DNA of 64,000 nt from Pseudoalteromonas rhizosphaerae (GCF_902498845.1 NZ_CABVLM010000019.1:1-64000), one strand, 5' to 3'. Positions 9,448 to 19,013 are shown, counted from the stretch's first letter. The notes: a model not told the origin generated them from the letters alone. Translations and numbers: made by a program.

Positions 9448-10191
9448 ATGAACGCTGAACAACTCGCCCTTAGTAAGCTGTTAAAGCTTGCTAAGGGCTA
9501 CCACAGTGCTTTAAATGTACCAGAACAATCAACAGATTGGCTCGATATACAATCCAGTTCATTGCTGGTTGCAAGGTTACACCAGTATTGGCAGCAGCAA
9601 TACCCCGCTGCTGGGCGCAGTTATTGGGCAATCAAAAGCTGGGGAATGCTGTATTGGCAACCTGTCTATTTAGCGCTTATCAGCGTTCATGAACTTAATA
9701 TGAGTTTTTCTTTGCAAAACTTTAAGCAACACTATCAGCAAGGTGTTATTGCAGGGCTGCAACTATCCACTATAAAAGCGCAGTACCATCAAAACCAGCA
9801 ACAGGCAGTAACGGATATGGCTGCCCACTTGAAACGCTATGTTGTTAAGTTACTCACAGATTTAAACCTCGTTGCAAGGCTTAATGAGCGTTTGGCGATG
9901 TCCTTATTAGCTGACACGCTATTAGCAATACTAATACTTCATGCAAAGCGAAAGCCGCAGTTTAATATTCATGTAATGGCAGCGCACTGGTTGCATGCTC
10001 TCGATATCTCAGAGGCGGGGGAGTTTATTATGCTTACAGCTTGCTCAGACTCATTAGCATTAACGCGAAAAACATGTTGTTTGCATTACCAAATAGGTAA
10101 TGTTGCAAAGTGCGCTAATTGCCCAAAACAACCTCAGCAAATTAAAGTTCAACGGATGCAACAGGAGTTAATAGCAGTATGTTACAGCTAA
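9448..10191 (+). CDS. FhuF-type siderophore ferric iron reductase
   Basis: A 247-residue protein whose C-terminus carries CC-x10-C-x2-C (Cys210, 211, 222, 225). This is the unusual [2Fe-2S] motif of FhuF-family ferric-siderophore reductases. The N-terminal part (RLHQYWQQQ...WGMLYWQP) is also typical of that family. It begins 15 bp after the TonB receptor stop and is probably cotranscribed, so it would release iron from the imported siderophore in the cytoplasm by reduction to Fe(II). It may correspond to the FhuF-like family typified by Aeromonas AHA_1954; that name is from memory. Confidence 0.82.
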   Translation: MNAEQLALSKLLKLAKGYHSALNVPEQSTDWLDIQSSSLLVARLHQYWQQQYPAAGRSYWAIKSWGMLYWQPVYLALISVHELNMSFSLQNFKQHYQQGVIAGLQLSTIKAQYHQNQQQAVTDMAAHLKRYVVKLLTDLNLVARLNERLAMSLLADTLLAILILHAKRKPQFNIHVMAAHWLHALDISEAGEFIMLTACSDSLALTRKTCCLHYQIGNVAKCANCPKQPQQIKVQRMQQELIAVCYS

Positions 10192-10201
10192 ATAAAAAGC
10201 A

Positions 10202-10225
10202 AAAAGCGAGTATAAACTCGCTTTT
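10202..10225. terminator. Bidirectional intrinsic terminator between reductase and glmU
   Basis: A perfect stem AAAAGCGAGT / ACTCGCTTTT with a four-base ATAA loop has A-tract and T-tract on both sides. It lies between the convergent ends of the siderophore reductase and glmU, so it can terminate both transcripts. Confidence 0.8.
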
Positions 10226-10250
10226 CTAGCTAAGGTAAACACTACTGCGC

Positions 10251-11609
10251 TTACTTTTTAACTGGGCGTTTCCAACCAGTTAAGTTGCGCTGTTTTGAAC
10301 GTGCGATTGCTAGCTGTTCATCTTCAACCGTGCTGGTGATCACAGAACCTGCACCAACAGTTGCTGTTGCGCCAATGTTTACCGGTGCAACAAGCGATGA
10401 GTTAGAGCCAATAAAGGCATTATCACCAATAATGGTTTTGGCTTTATTTACGCCATCGTAGTTACAGGTAATAGTACCGGCACCAATATTTACTTTTTCG
10501 CCAATTTCAGCATCGCCTAAGTAAGAAAGATGATTTGCTTTAGAGCCTTTGCCTAAACGGGTTTTTTTCATCTCAACAAAGTTACCAATATGCGAGTCTT
10601 CTTCCATAATCGCACCTGGGCGCAGACGTGCATAAGGCCCCAAAGTACACTTGTCGGCTACGCTTGCATCATCAATTAAGGTATTAGCTTTAATAATTAC
10701 GTTATCGCCAATCGTACAATTTTTAAGTACGCAGTTAGGGCCAATTTCAACGTTATTACCAAGAGTAACTTTACCTTCAAAAATAACGTTTACGTCAATT
10801 AATACATCTTCACCCGTTGTCACTTCGCCGCGTACATCAATGCGAGCAGGATCGGCAAGCGTTGCACCATTAAGCATTAACTGTTCGGCTTGCCACGACT
10901 GATATGCGCGTTCAAGGCCTGCAAGTTGTACGCGGTTATTTGCACCTTCAACTTCCATTGGATGATCTGGTTGTGCTGAGCTTATCTCTACACCTTCACT
11001 GTGCGCCATTGCGACTATATCTGTGAGGTAGTATTCACCTTGCGCGTTTTCGTTAGATAAGTTGCCTAACCAGCTTTTCAGCAGTTTACCGTTTACAGCC
11101 ATAATGCCAGTGTTTACTTCGTTAATAAGTAATTGCTCTGCGCTTGCATCTTTTTGCTCAACAATACCCACTAGCTTGCCATCAACACGTAACATACGGC
11201 CATAACCATTAGGGTTAGCTAAATTAACAGTAAGCACGGCTAAGCCGTTTTTAGGTGTAGCAGCCAATAAACGCTCAAGGGTTGATTGCTTTGTCAGTGG
11301 TACGTCACCGTATAAAACCAATACAGTGTCTTCATCATTGATATGTGGGTTTGCTTGTGCCACCGCATGGCCAGTACCAAGCTGCTCAGCTTGAAGTACC
11401 CAGTTTACATCGTTGTCAGCAAGTTGTTGTTGTAATAATTCGCCGCCATGACCAAAAACTAAGTTAGTAGATGTCGCACCGAGTGCTTTAGCATTATCGA
11501 TAACGTGTTGCACCATAGGTTTACCGGCAACTTTGTGCAACACCTTAGGTAGAGCAGAACGCATACGAGTACCTTTACCCGCAGCAAGAATTACAGTAGT
11601 AAGTGACAT
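10251..11609 (-). CDS. glmU: Bifunctional UDP-GlcNAc pyrophosphorylase / GlcN-1-P acetyltransferase
   Basis: A 452-residue GlmU, normal length for the family. The N-terminal half is a nucleotidyltransferase with LAAGKGTRMRS (residues 8-18) and LYGDVPL. The C-terminal half is a left-handed beta-helix of hexapeptide repeats carrying acetyltransferase activity. It makes UDP-N-acetylglucosamine for peptidoglycan and lipopolysaccharide. ATG at 11609 is preceded by AAGGAA. It sits downstream of the ATP synthase genes, as in many gammaproteobacteria, but a terminator and about 300 bp separate them, so it probably has its own promoter. Confidence 0.98.
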   Translation of the reverse strand: MSLTTVILAAGKGTRMRSALPKVLHKVAGKPMVQHVIDNAKALGATSTNLVFGHGGELLQQQLADNDVNWVLQAEQLGTGHAVAQANPHINDEDTVLVLYGDVPLTKQSTLERLLAATPKNGLAVLTVNLANPNGYGRMLRVDGKLVGIVEQKDASAEQLLINEVNTGIMAVNGKLLKSWLGNLSNENAQGEYYLTDIVAMAHSEGVEISSAQPDHPMEVEGANNRVQLAGLERAYQSWQAEQLMLNGATLADPARIDVRGEVTTGEDVLIDVNVIFEGKVTLGNNVEIGPNCVLKNCTIGDNVIIKANTLIDDASVADKCTLGPYARLRPGAIMEEDSHIGNFVEMKKTRLGKGSKANHLSYLGDAEIGEKVNIGAGTITCNYDGVNKAKTIIGDNAFIGSNSSLVAPVNIGATATVGAGSVITSTVEDEQLAIARSKQRNLTGWKRPVKK

Positions 11610-11884
11610 TAAAACAATTTCCTTCTTTCTTTGTTTTATTGAAATGAATAAGCGCGTGTAAATTCAAAAAGATTACGTAAGTCACATCATGTGCACTTAC
11701 TCAATGGCAATCTAGCAGTAGCCACTGAATCTAAGCTGAAATCACAACTTGCTTTGTATTAGTTATATTGTAACGGGGATCGATGAAGGATATAAGTAAA
11801 AATAATGATAAAGAGCTGTAAAAGTAGAGTTTAGAAAAATGATAGCGTTCTAATAAGATAACAATGCAGTATATTTCAAGCACA
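11610..11884. other. Intergenic region upstream of glmU
   Basis: About 275 bp of AT-rich sequence between the atpC terminator and glmU. The only long reading frame here (minus strand, 11731-11979) overlaps the end of atpC and the terminator and looks spurious. It presumably holds the glmU promoter; no confident promoter or operator was identified. Confidence 0.5.
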
Positions 11885-11911
11885 AAAAAGCCCACATAAA
11901 GTGGGCTTTTT
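11885..11911 (-). terminator. Intrinsic terminator of the atp operon
   Basis: Stem AAAAAGCCCAC / GTGGGCTTTTT with a five-base loop, directly downstream of atpC on the minus strand and followed by a T-run. It ends the ATP synthase transcript before glmU. Confidence 0.85.
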
Positions 11912-11926
11912 GAAAACCAGATAGGC

Positions 11927-12349
11927 TTACTTTTTACGTAATTGCTGAATAACGCGTAGCTGTGCAATTGCTTCTGCAAGTTGTACTGCTGCTTGTTGAT
12001 AATCTAATTCAGCGGCTGAAGAATTCGCCATTTGCGCTTCAGCTTCACGTTTAGCTGCTTCTGTTGCTTGTTCGTCAAGGTCTTCACCACGAACCGCTAC
12101 ATCAGCCAAAATAGTCACTATGTTCGGTTGCACTTCTAGAGTACCACCAGCAACATACATTACTTCTTCGTGACCAAATTGCTTTACTAAACGTACCATA
12201 CCAGGTTTAAGGGCAGTCAATAGTGGCGCATGTCCTGGGTTTACACCTAGTTCACCTTCACTACCGCTTACTTGAATCGATTCAACCAGACCAGAGAATA
12301 ACTTCCGCTCTGCGCTTACTACGTCAAGATGTACAGTCATAGCTGCCAT
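11927..12349 (-). CDS. atpC: ATP synthase F1 epsilon subunit
   Basis: A 140-residue epsilon subunit of the F1 central stalk. It has an N-terminal beta-sandwich (VHLDVVSAERKLFSG; GSEGELGVNPGHAPLL is diagnostic) and a C-terminal two-helix hairpin. It couples rotation and can inhibit ATP hydrolysis. AGGAGG precedes the ATG at 12349 by five bases; a second ATG three codons later is also possible. It is the last gene of the operon. Confidence 0.97.
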   Translation of the reverse strand: MAAMTVHLDVVSAERKLFSGLVESIQVSGSEGELGVNPGHAPLLTALKPGMVRLVKQFGHEEVMYVAGGTLEVQPNIVTILADVAVRGEDLDEQATEAAKREAEAQMANSSAAELDYQQAAVQLAEAIAQLRVIQQLRKK

Positions 12350-12362
12350 ACTACCCTCCTAA

Positions 12363-13748
12363 TTACATGTTTTTGGCTTTTTCTTGAGCTTCTTCGATAG
12401 AGCCAACCATGTAGAACGCTTGCTCTGGCATATCATCAAATTCACCGTTTAAGATGCCTTTGAAGCCAGCAATTGTGTCTTTAAGTGACACGTATTTACC
12501 CGGTGATCCTGTGAAAACCTCTGCCACGAAGAATGGCTGAGATAGGAAACGTTGGATTTTACGTGCACGAGATACAAGTTGCTTATCTTCGTCAGAAAGC
12601 TCGTCCATACCTAGGATTGCAATGATGTCTTTAAGTTCTTTATAACGCTGAAGAACTGTCTGAACGCCACGTGCTGTATCGTAGTGCTCTTGACCAATTA
12701 CTAATGGATCAAGTTGACGTGAAGATGAATCAAGTGGGTCTACCGCTGGGTAGATACCAAGTGACGCGATATCACGCGAAAGTACTACTGTTGCATCTAA
12801 GTGAGCAAACGTTGTTGCTGGAGATGGATCCGTTAAATCATCCGCAGGTACGTATACCGCTTGGATTGAAGTGATTGAACCCGTCTTAGTAGATGCGATA
12901 CGCTCTTGCAGTACACCCATTTCTTCAGCAAGTGTAGGCTGGTAACCTACCGCTGATGGCATACGACCAAGAAGTGCAGATACTTCAGTACCAGCAAGTG
13001 TGTAACGGTAGATGTTATCTACGAAGAAAAGTACGTCGCGACCTTCGTCACGGAACTTTTCAGCCATAGTAAGACCTGTTAACGCTACGCGTAAACGGTT
13101 ACCTGGAGGCTCATTCATCTGACCGTATACAAGCGATACTTTATCAAGTACGTTTGAATCGTTCATTTCATGGTAGAAATCGTTACCCTCACGAGTACGC
13201 TCACCAACACCGGCGAATACTGAGTAGCCGCTGTGCTCGATTGCGATGTTACGAATAAGTTCCATCATGTTTACGGTTTTACCAACACCGGCACCACCGA
13301 ATAAACCAACTTTACCACCTTTAGCGAATGGACATACAAGGTCGATTACCTTGATACCAGTTTCTAAAAGTTCTACTGAACTTGATTGCTCTTCGTATGA
13401 AGGCGCTGCACGATGAATAGACATACGGTCTTCTTCGCCGATTGGACCAGCTTCATCGATTGGCTCACCAAGTACGTTCATGATACGACCAAGCGTTGCT
13501 TTACCAACTGGAACTTGAATCGCTTCACCTGTGTTTGATACTAATGCACCACGGCGTAAACCGTCAGTAGTACCTAGTGCGATAGTACGTACCACACCGC
13601 CACCTAGCTGTTGTTGAACTTCTAGAGTCAAACCAGCTAAATCACCATCTGTTATTTTTAACGCGTCATATACGGCTGGCACGCTGTCTTGTGAAAATTC
13701 AATATCCACAACGGCGCCGATAATTTGGACGACCTTACCTAAACTCAT
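12363..13748 (-). CDS. atpD: ATP synthase F1 beta subunit
   Basis: The 461-residue catalytic beta subunit. The P-loop GGAGVGKT lies near residues 150-157, followed by GERTREGNDF and the Walker B strand LFFVDNIYR. It performs ATP synthesis at the alpha/beta interface. The Walker B segment reads DNIYR where most bacteria have DNIFR, a conservative change. It lies 13 bp upstream of atpC and follows atpG in the usual operon order. Confidence 0.99.
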   Translation of the reverse strand: MSLGKVVQIIGAVVDIEFSQDSVPAVYDALKITDGDLAGLTLEVQQQLGGGVVRTIALGTTDGLRRGALVSNTGEAIQVPVGKATLGRIMNVLGEPIDEAGPIGEEDRMSIHRAAPSYEEQSSSVELLETGIKVIDLVCPFAKGGKVGLFGGAGVGKTVNMMELIRNIAIEHSGYSVFAGVGERTREGNDFYHEMNDSNVLDKVSLVYGQMNEPPGNRLRVALTGLTMAEKFRDEGRDVLFFVDNIYRYTLAGTEVSALLGRMPSAVGYQPTLAEEMGVLQERIASTKTGSITSIQAVYVPADDLTDPSPATTFAHLDATVVLSRDIASLGIYPAVDPLDSSSRQLDPLVIGQEHYDTARGVQTVLQRYKELKDIIAILGMDELSDEDKQLVSRARKIQRFLSQPFFVAEVFTGSPGKYVSLKDTIAGFKGILNGEFDDMPEQAFYMVGSIEEAQEKAKNM

Positions 13749-13781
13749 GTCTATTCCTCTCGTTAATCTTTGCCCGAAGCA

Positions 13782-14642
13782 TTAAACTGCTGCTGAACCA
13801 GAACAAATCTCACTAATTTCTTGTGTGATTGCCGCTTGGCGAGCCTTGTTATAAACAAGCTGTAACTCATCCATAAGGTCGCCTGCGTTATCAGTTGCAG
13901 CTTTCATTGCAACCATACGGGCGGCCTGTTCAGAGGCAGCATTTTCAACTACACCTTGGTATACTTGAGATTCCACAAAACGAACCATTAATGTATCCAA
14001 AATTGCTTTTGGATCTGGTTCGTAAATGTAATCCCAACGGTGTGCAAGTTCTTTGCTTTCGTCTTTTGGCAAAGGCAACAACTGATCGATTGTTGGCTCT
14101 TGCTTCATGGTATTTACAAACTTGTTGTAAACCACATACAAGCGGTCTAATTTGCCTTCATTGAATGCTTCTAGCATTACTTTTACCGGACCAATTACGT
14201 CGGTAATAGAAGGCGCATCGCCTAACCCTGATTTTTTGGCAAGTACTGTTCCACCAAAACGGTTAAAGAAAGTGCCGGCTTTTGAGCCCATAACTGCGAA
14301 ATCAGCAGAAACACCTTTTTCTTTCCACGCTTTGATATCTAAAGATACTTTCTTAAACTCATTAGAGTTTAAGCCACCACATAAACCACGGTCGGTAGAA
14401 ATGACGATATAACCAACGCGCTTGACCTCACGCTCTTCCATATATGGATGGCGATATTCAAGGTTAGCATTAGCAACATGACCGATCACTTTGCGTAAAT
14501 TTTCAGCGTACGGACGGCTTGAAGCCACTCGTTCCTGTGCCTTTTTCATTTTAGACGCAGCAACCATTTCCATAGCGCTAGTGATCTTTTGAGTATTTTT
14601 AATACTACCGATCTTGCTTTTAATCTCTTTTCCGCTGGCCAT
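13782..14642 (-). CDS. atpG: ATP synthase F1 gamma subunit
   Basis: The 286-residue gamma subunit forming the rotating central shaft. The N-terminal helix begins with KEIKSKIGSIKNTQKITSAM and the C-terminal helix includes the conserved AASEQAARMVAMKAATDNA. STDRGLCGGLN is also typical. Length is normal. It lies between atpA and atpD, with 33 bp to atpD. Confidence 0.98.
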   Translation of the reverse strand: MASGKEIKSKIGSIKNTQKITSAMEMVAASKMKKAQERVASSRPYAENLRKVIGHVANANLEYRHPYMEEREVKRVGYIVISTDRGLCGGLNSNEFKKVSLDIKAWKEKGVSADFAVMGSKAGTFFNRFGGTVLAKKSGLGDAPSITDVIGPVKVMLEAFNEGKLDRLYVVYNKFVNTMKQEPTIDQLLPLPKDESKELAHRWDYIYEPDPKAILDTLMVRFVESQVYQGVVENAASEQAARMVAMKAATDNAGDLMDELQLVYNKARQAAITQEISEICSGSAAV

Positions 14643-14702
14643 GACTCTTTCTCCGAATCAAGGTGTGCTTTAGCGAACTAAAGCGCACCATTTATAACTA
14701 AA

Positions 14703-16244
14703 TTACCAAGTTTGCGTAGATTTAAACTTCTCTAGAAGTTCTTTAAGCTGCGCTTCGATCTCGGCATTGTAGTTACCAGTTTCATTGATTTGAGCCATAA
14801 GCTCTGCGTATGTGCTGTTTGCATAAGAAAGTAACCCAGCTTCGAAATCCATGATTTTAACGATTTCGATATCTTGAAGGTAACCTTTCTCTGCTGCAAA
14901 TAACGACAAAGACATTTCAGCAACAGACATTGGCGCGTACTGTTTCTGCTTCATTAGCTCTGTTACACGCTCACCATGCTCAAGCTGAGCACGAGTTGCA
15001 TCATCAAGGTCAGACGCGAACTGCGAGAACGCAGCTAATTCACGATACTGAGCTAGGGCTAGACGAATACCGCCACCTAGTTTCTTAACGATTTTAGTTT
15101 GTGCAGCACCACCAACACGCGATACCGAGATACCAGCATTTACTGCCGGACGGATACCTGAGTTGAATAAGTCAGTTTCTAAGAAGATCTGACCATCGGT
15201 GATAGAGATAACGTTAGTCGGTACGAACGCAGAAACGTCGCCGCCTTGAGTTTCAATGATTGGCAATGCCGTCAATGAACCTGTTTTACCTTTCACTTCA
15301 CCATTGGTGAACTTTTCAACGTACTCAGCGTTTACACGCGATGCACGCTCAAGAAGACGAGAGTGAAGATAGAATACGTCACCTGGGTATGCTTCACGAC
15401 CTGGTGGACGCTTAAGTAGCAATGAGATTTGACGGTAAGCAACTGCTTGCTTAGATAAATCATCATATACGATTAATGCGTTTTCACCACGGTCACGGAA
15501 GTATTCACCCATAGTACAGCCCGCGAACGGTGCTAAGTACTGAAGTGCCGCAGACTCAGAAGCAGATGCAACAACTACGATAGTATTTGCTAATGCACCG
15601 TGCTCTTCTAATTTACGTACTACGTTAGCAATAGTAGATGCTTTTTGACCAATCGCTACGTACACACACTTAACGCCTGTGTCTTTTTGATTGATGATTG
15701 CATCGATTGCTAGTGCAGTTTTACCTGTTTGGCGGTCACCGATCACAAGTTCACGTTGACCACGACCCACTGGGATCATCGCATCGATAGATTTATAACC
15801 AGTTTGTACTGGCTCATCTACTGATTTACGTTCGATTACACCCGGTGCAATTTTTTCTACAGGTTCAAAACCGTCGTTATCTAAAGCGCCTTTACCGTCG
15901 ATAGGTGCACCTAGTGTGTTTACAACACGACCAAGTAAACCAGCACCAACAGGAACTTCTAAGATACGACCAGTTGTGTATACTTTTACGCCTTCTGTAA
16001 GGTCAGCGTATGGACCCATTACTACTGCACCAATTGAGTCACGCTCAAGGTTTAGTGCGATAGCATAACGGTTGCCTGGAAGCTCAATCATTTCACCTTG
16101 CATACAGTCAGCAAGACCGTGAATGCGAATGATACCGTCAGTAACAGATACAATTGTACCTTCGTTACGAGCTTCACTTACAACTTCGAACTTCTCAATA
16201 CGTTGTTTGATCAGATCAGAAATTTCAGTGGAATTAAGTTGCAT
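14703..16244 (-). CDS. atpA: ATP synthase F1 alpha subunit
   Basis: The 513-residue alpha subunit, carrying a non-catalytic nucleotide site with P-loop GDRQTGKT near 169-176 and the family signature PAVNAGISVSRVGG. It forms the F1 hexamer with beta. Length matches other gammaproteobacteria. It lies 14 bp downstream of atpH and 60 bp upstream of atpG. Confidence 0.99.
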   Translation of the reverse strand: MQLNSTEISDLIKQRIEKFEVVSEARNEGTIVSVTDGIIRIHGLADCMQGEMIELPGNRYAIALNLERDSIGAVVMGPYADLTEGVKVYTTGRILEVPVGAGLLGRVVNTLGAPIDGKGALDNDGFEPVEKIAPGVIERKSVDEPVQTGYKSIDAMIPVGRGQRELVIGDRQTGKTALAIDAIINQKDTGVKCVYVAIGQKASTIANVVRKLEEHGALANTIVVVASASESAALQYLAPFAGCTMGEYFRDRGENALIVYDDLSKQAVAYRQISLLLKRPPGREAYPGDVFYLHSRLLERASRVNAEYVEKFTNGEVKGKTGSLTALPIIETQGGDVSAFVPTNVISITDGQIFLETDLFNSGIRPAVNAGISVSRVGGAAQTKIVKKLGGGIRLALAQYRELAAFSQFASDLDDATRAQLEHGERVTELMKQKQYAPMSVAEMSLSLFAAEKGYLQDIEIVKIMDFEAGLLSYANSTYAELMAQINETGNYNAEIEAQLKELLEKFKSTQTW

Positions 16245-16258
16245 GCTCTTCTTCCCAA

Positions 16259-16792
16259 TTACGATTGTAGTGTAGTGGCTAAACGGTTTAATTTACCGCG
16301 AACAGTGCCGTCGATTACTGTGTCTCCAGCCTTAATCATAAGGCCACCAACAAGTGATTCGTCAACACTACAATTCAGCTTAACTTTGCGTGCGAAACGT
16401 TTTTCAAGTGCCGCTACCAGTGTTTCTTGCTGCGTTGCAGCAAGGGTTGTTGCAGAGGTGATGTCAACATCAATCTCTTTATCGTAATCTGCTTTAAAAG
16501 CAGAGAACAATTGTGCAACAGCTGGTAGGGCGGTCAAACGTCCATTTTCAGCCATCACCTTTACAAGGTTCTGACCGTATTCGTTGAGTTGCTCTGCACA
16601 AACAGAAATAACAATTTCTGATTGCTTATCAGCAGAGGCGCTTCCAGTTAGGAATTGAGCGACTTGTTCATTTTTCGCCACTTCTGAAGCAAAAAACAAC
16701 ATATCATTCCAACTCTCAACTACGCCTTTTTCAACGGCAAATTCAAAGGCCGCTTTAGCGTATGGGCGAGCGATTGTAGTCAATTCAGACAT
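16259..16792 (-). CDS. atpH: ATP synthase F1 delta subunit
   Basis: A 177-residue OSCP/delta subunit that attaches the peripheral stalk to the top of F1. The N-terminal ARPYAKAAFEFA and C-terminal DESLVGGLMIKAGDTVIDGTV segments are characteristic. It is spaced 15 bp from atpF and 14 bp from atpA. Confidence 0.97.
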   Translation of the reverse strand: MSELTTIARPYAKAAFEFAVEKGVVESWNDMLFFASEVAKNEQVAQFLTGSASADKQSEIVISVCAEQLNEYGQNLVKVMAENGRLTALPAVAQLFSAFKADYDKEIDVDITSATTLAATQQETLVAALEKRFARKVKLNCSVDESLVGGLMIKAGDTVIDGTVRGKLNRLATTLQS

Positions 16793-16807
16793 GCTCAGAC
16801 CCTCCTA

Positions 16808-17278
16808 TTAAAGCTCAGCTACAAGTTTTTCAACAATGTCGCTGTGCGCGGCTTCATTGATTTCGCGCTCTAGAATCTTCTGTGCGCCGATAACCGCTAA
16901 AGTAGCAACTTGCTTACGCAGTTCTTCTTTAACACGGTTACGCTCGGCTTCAATTTCAGAATGACCTTGAGCAATGATGTTTTCGCGCTCGTCGTGACCA
17001 CGAGATGTCTCTTCGTCTACGATTTGCGTTGCACGCTTCTTAGCTTGCTCGATGATTTCAGCAGCTTGTGATTTAGCTTCTTTAAGTTCTGCAGTTGCTT
17101 TTTTACGAGCAAGTTCAAGATCTTTTTCAGCTTTATCAGAGGCCGCTAAACCATCTTCAATTTTTTTCTGGCGAGCTTCAATAGCACCGTTAAGTGGTGG
17201 CCACACAAACTTCATGCAGAACCAAACAAAAACGATAAATGCTATTAATTCGCCGAGTAGAGTAAGGTTTAAACTCAC
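16808..17278 (-). CDS. atpF: ATP synthase F0 subunit b
   Basis: A 156-residue peripheral-stalk subunit. A single N-terminal membrane helix (LTLLGELIAFIVFVWFCM) is followed by a long charged coiled-coil helix that dimerises and reaches delta. GTG at 17278 is preferred because AAGGAGG lies seven bases upstream and it gives the usual 156 residues; an in-frame GTG at 17284 falls too close to the ribosome-binding site. Confidence 0.96.
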   Translation of the reverse strand: MSLNLTLLGELIAFIVFVWFCMKFVWPPLNGAIEARQKKIEDGLAASDKAEKDLELARKKATAELKEAKSQAAEIIEQAKKRATQIVDEETSRGHDERENIIAQGHSEIEAERNRVKEELRKQVATLAVIGAQKILEREINEAAHSDIVEKLVAEL

Positions 17279-17330
17279 AACCACTCCTCCTTAGTCAATA
17301 GTTGATCGCGGATAAAGTATTTTTTCAATA

Positions 17331-17564
17331 TTAAAGTGCGAACAACATGTATAGACCAATACCTACACCGATCATCGCGATAGCATCGATAAGACCCGCT
17401 ACGATGAACATTTTAACTTGTAGTTGTGGTGCAAGCTCAGGTTGACGAGCAGCAGACTCAAGGAATTTACCACCTAAGTTACCAAAACCGATAGCAGTAC
17501 CTAAAGCACCAAAACCGATAAGTAACGCTACAGCGATATATTTAAGACCTAGTACGATTTCCAT
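17331..17564 (-). CDS. atpE: ATP synthase F0 subunit c
   Basis: A 77-residue hairpin of two membrane helices forming the rotor ring. Asp60 in GLIDAIAM is the ion-carrying carboxylate. The surrounding residues lack the Gln/Glu/Ser-Thr set of Na+-type rings, so proton coupling is expected. The polar loop ARQPE contacts gamma and epsilon. It lies between atpB and atpF. Confidence 0.98.
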   Translation of the reverse strand: MEIVLGLKYIAVALLIGFGALGTAIGFGNLGGKFLESAARQPELAPQLQVKMFIVAGLIDAIAMIGVGIGLYMLFAL

Positions 17565-17632
17565 TGTTTTCTCCGATTAATTTTCAAAGTTTAAAGTTTA
17601 AGTAAAAAAATCTTTATTGAACTGACGTCTGA

Positions 17633-18475
17633 TTAATGATCAGTTGACGCCATGCTCAGGTATACAATTGTTAGCATCATGAAGATGAATGCTTGCAATA
17701 CGATTACGAGAATGTGGAACACAGCCCATACGAAGTGCAGTGGTAATTGGAATAAGCCAATCGCTGCAATCAGAATGAAGATCAATTCACCTGCGTATAA
17801 GTTACCAAATAAACGTAGTGCCAATGAGATTGGCTTAGCAAACAAGGTTACTAGCTCTAGTAACAAGTTTACTGGAATAAATAGTGCTTGAACCACTGGG
17901 TTCTTAACGTTAAACGGTTGTAATGTAAGTTCTTTAACAAAACCCATAACGCCTTTAACGCGAATCGAATAAAAGATGATAAGTGCGAATACACCTAAAC
18001 CCATTGCTAACGTTAAGTTAAGATCGGTTGTAGGTACCACTTTCATATAAGTATGCGATTGACCGCTTGAAATAACATCCCAAGACTCACCACTAATCAA
18101 TGCCGCAGCAGTTGGTAGGAAATCAACAGGTATTAAATCCATTAAGTTCATCAAGAATACCCAGACAAAAATTGTCAGAGCAAGAGGGGCAATTAGTTTA
18201 CTTTTACCGTGAAAGGTATCTTTCACGTTAGAGTCAACGAATTCTACGACCATCTCGATAAAGCACTGAAATTTACCAGGAACACCAAGCGTTGCTTTAT
18301 TCGCAGCGCGCTTGAAGATCCATAGAAAGATCAATCCTAAACCGATAGACCATGCTAGGGTATCGACATTAAGTACCATCCACCAATTGTTAGGGTCGTC
18401 GGATAGACGCACCTGACCGTTGGTTAGGTGGTGCTTGATGTAACCCGTTAGAGTTAGCTCTTCACCTGCAGCCAT
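17633..18475 (-). CDS. atpB: ATP synthase F0 subunit a
   Basis: A 280-residue membrane subunit forming the ion half-channels. LALRLFGNLYAGE contains the essential arginine that faces the c-ring carboxylate. The start at 18475 is preceded by GGGA six bases upstream; the longer frame beginning at a TTG (18487) is less likely. It follows atpI by 15 bp. Confidence 0.97.
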   Translation of the reverse strand: MAAGEELTLTGYIKHHLTNGQVRLSDDPNNWWMVLNVDTLAWSIGLGLIFLWIFKRAANKATLGVPGKFQCFIEMVVEFVDSNVKDTFHGKSKLIAPLALTIFVWVFLMNLMDLIPVDFLPTAAALISGESWDVISSGQSHTYMKVVPTTDLNLTLAMGLGVFALIIFYSIRVKGVMGFVKELTLQPFNVKNPVVQALFIPVNLLLELVTLFAKPISLALRLFGNLYAGELIFILIAAIGLFQLPLHFVWAVFHILVIVLQAFIFMMLTIVYLSMASTDH

Positions 18476-18490
18476 GTTATATCCCAAAAG

Positions 18491-18871
18491 TTAATGATTA
18501 AAAAAAACTGGCGCGAACAATCCAACGAACATCACTAATATAAAACTACAAAAAAATGGCAAAAAGATTACCGGATACAGTTTAAATATCAGCGCAAACA
18601 AAAAGATTGTTAGCAAAAATTTTAATCCGTTGCCGCGTTTAAACGAGGCAAACACTTGTTTTGCTTTACTAGCACCCATATAACGGAATGCATAGATAAC
18701 AAATACAAAATTAGGGAGCACCGCTACAGTGCCTCCAGCGATAGCTGAAAGGCCGGCATCTACTCCCCAACCAACAAAAATGATTACAGCAGCAACTAAT
18801 GCTACAACACCCTGAAGACATATTAATTTTAATGCGGCAAGCCGATATGGCCTCGCTAACTTATTTGTCAC
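18491..18871 (-). CDS. atpI: ATP synthase protein I
   Basis: A 126-residue small membrane protein with about four hydrophobic segments at the head of the ATP synthase operon. AtpI is thought to assist c-ring assembly or Mg2+ uptake and is poorly conserved. The identification relies on position before atpB, size and hydrophobicity. It starts with GTG at 18871. Confidence 0.88.
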   Translation of the reverse strand: MTNKLARPYRLAALKLICLQGVVALVAAVIIFVGWGVDAGLSAIAGGTVAVLPNFVFVIYAFRYMGASKAKQVFASFKRGNGLKFLLTIFLFALIFKLYPVIFLPFFCSFILVMFVGLFAPVFFNH

Positions 18872-18923
18872 GTTTAGTTAACCTTAGTGGCAATCTAATT
18901 GTCAGGGCATGAAAACTGGCGAA

Positions 18924-18951
18924 ATTATACTGATTCCTACCAGTTTTGCAA
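18924..18951 (-). promoter_or_regulatory. Probable sigma-70 promoter of the atp operon
   Basis: Minus-strand -35 TTGCAA (18951-18946) and perfect -10 TATAAT (18929-18924) have 16-bp spacing, about 50 bp upstream of the atpI start. It lies in the 142-bp gap between parB and atpI, which also shows that the atp genes need not be read from the rsmG-parAB transcript. Confidence 0.65.
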
Positions 18952-19013
18952 CTTGAGTCGGTGTATTGTGGTGCAAATTTGCGACGAATGTCTCTTTTTG
19001 GACATGATATTTA

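Noticed and set aside
11731..11979. 82-codon minus-strand reading frame with hydrophobic content
   Set aside because: It overlaps the end of atpC in another frame and runs through the atp terminator; no ribosome-binding site or family resemblance.
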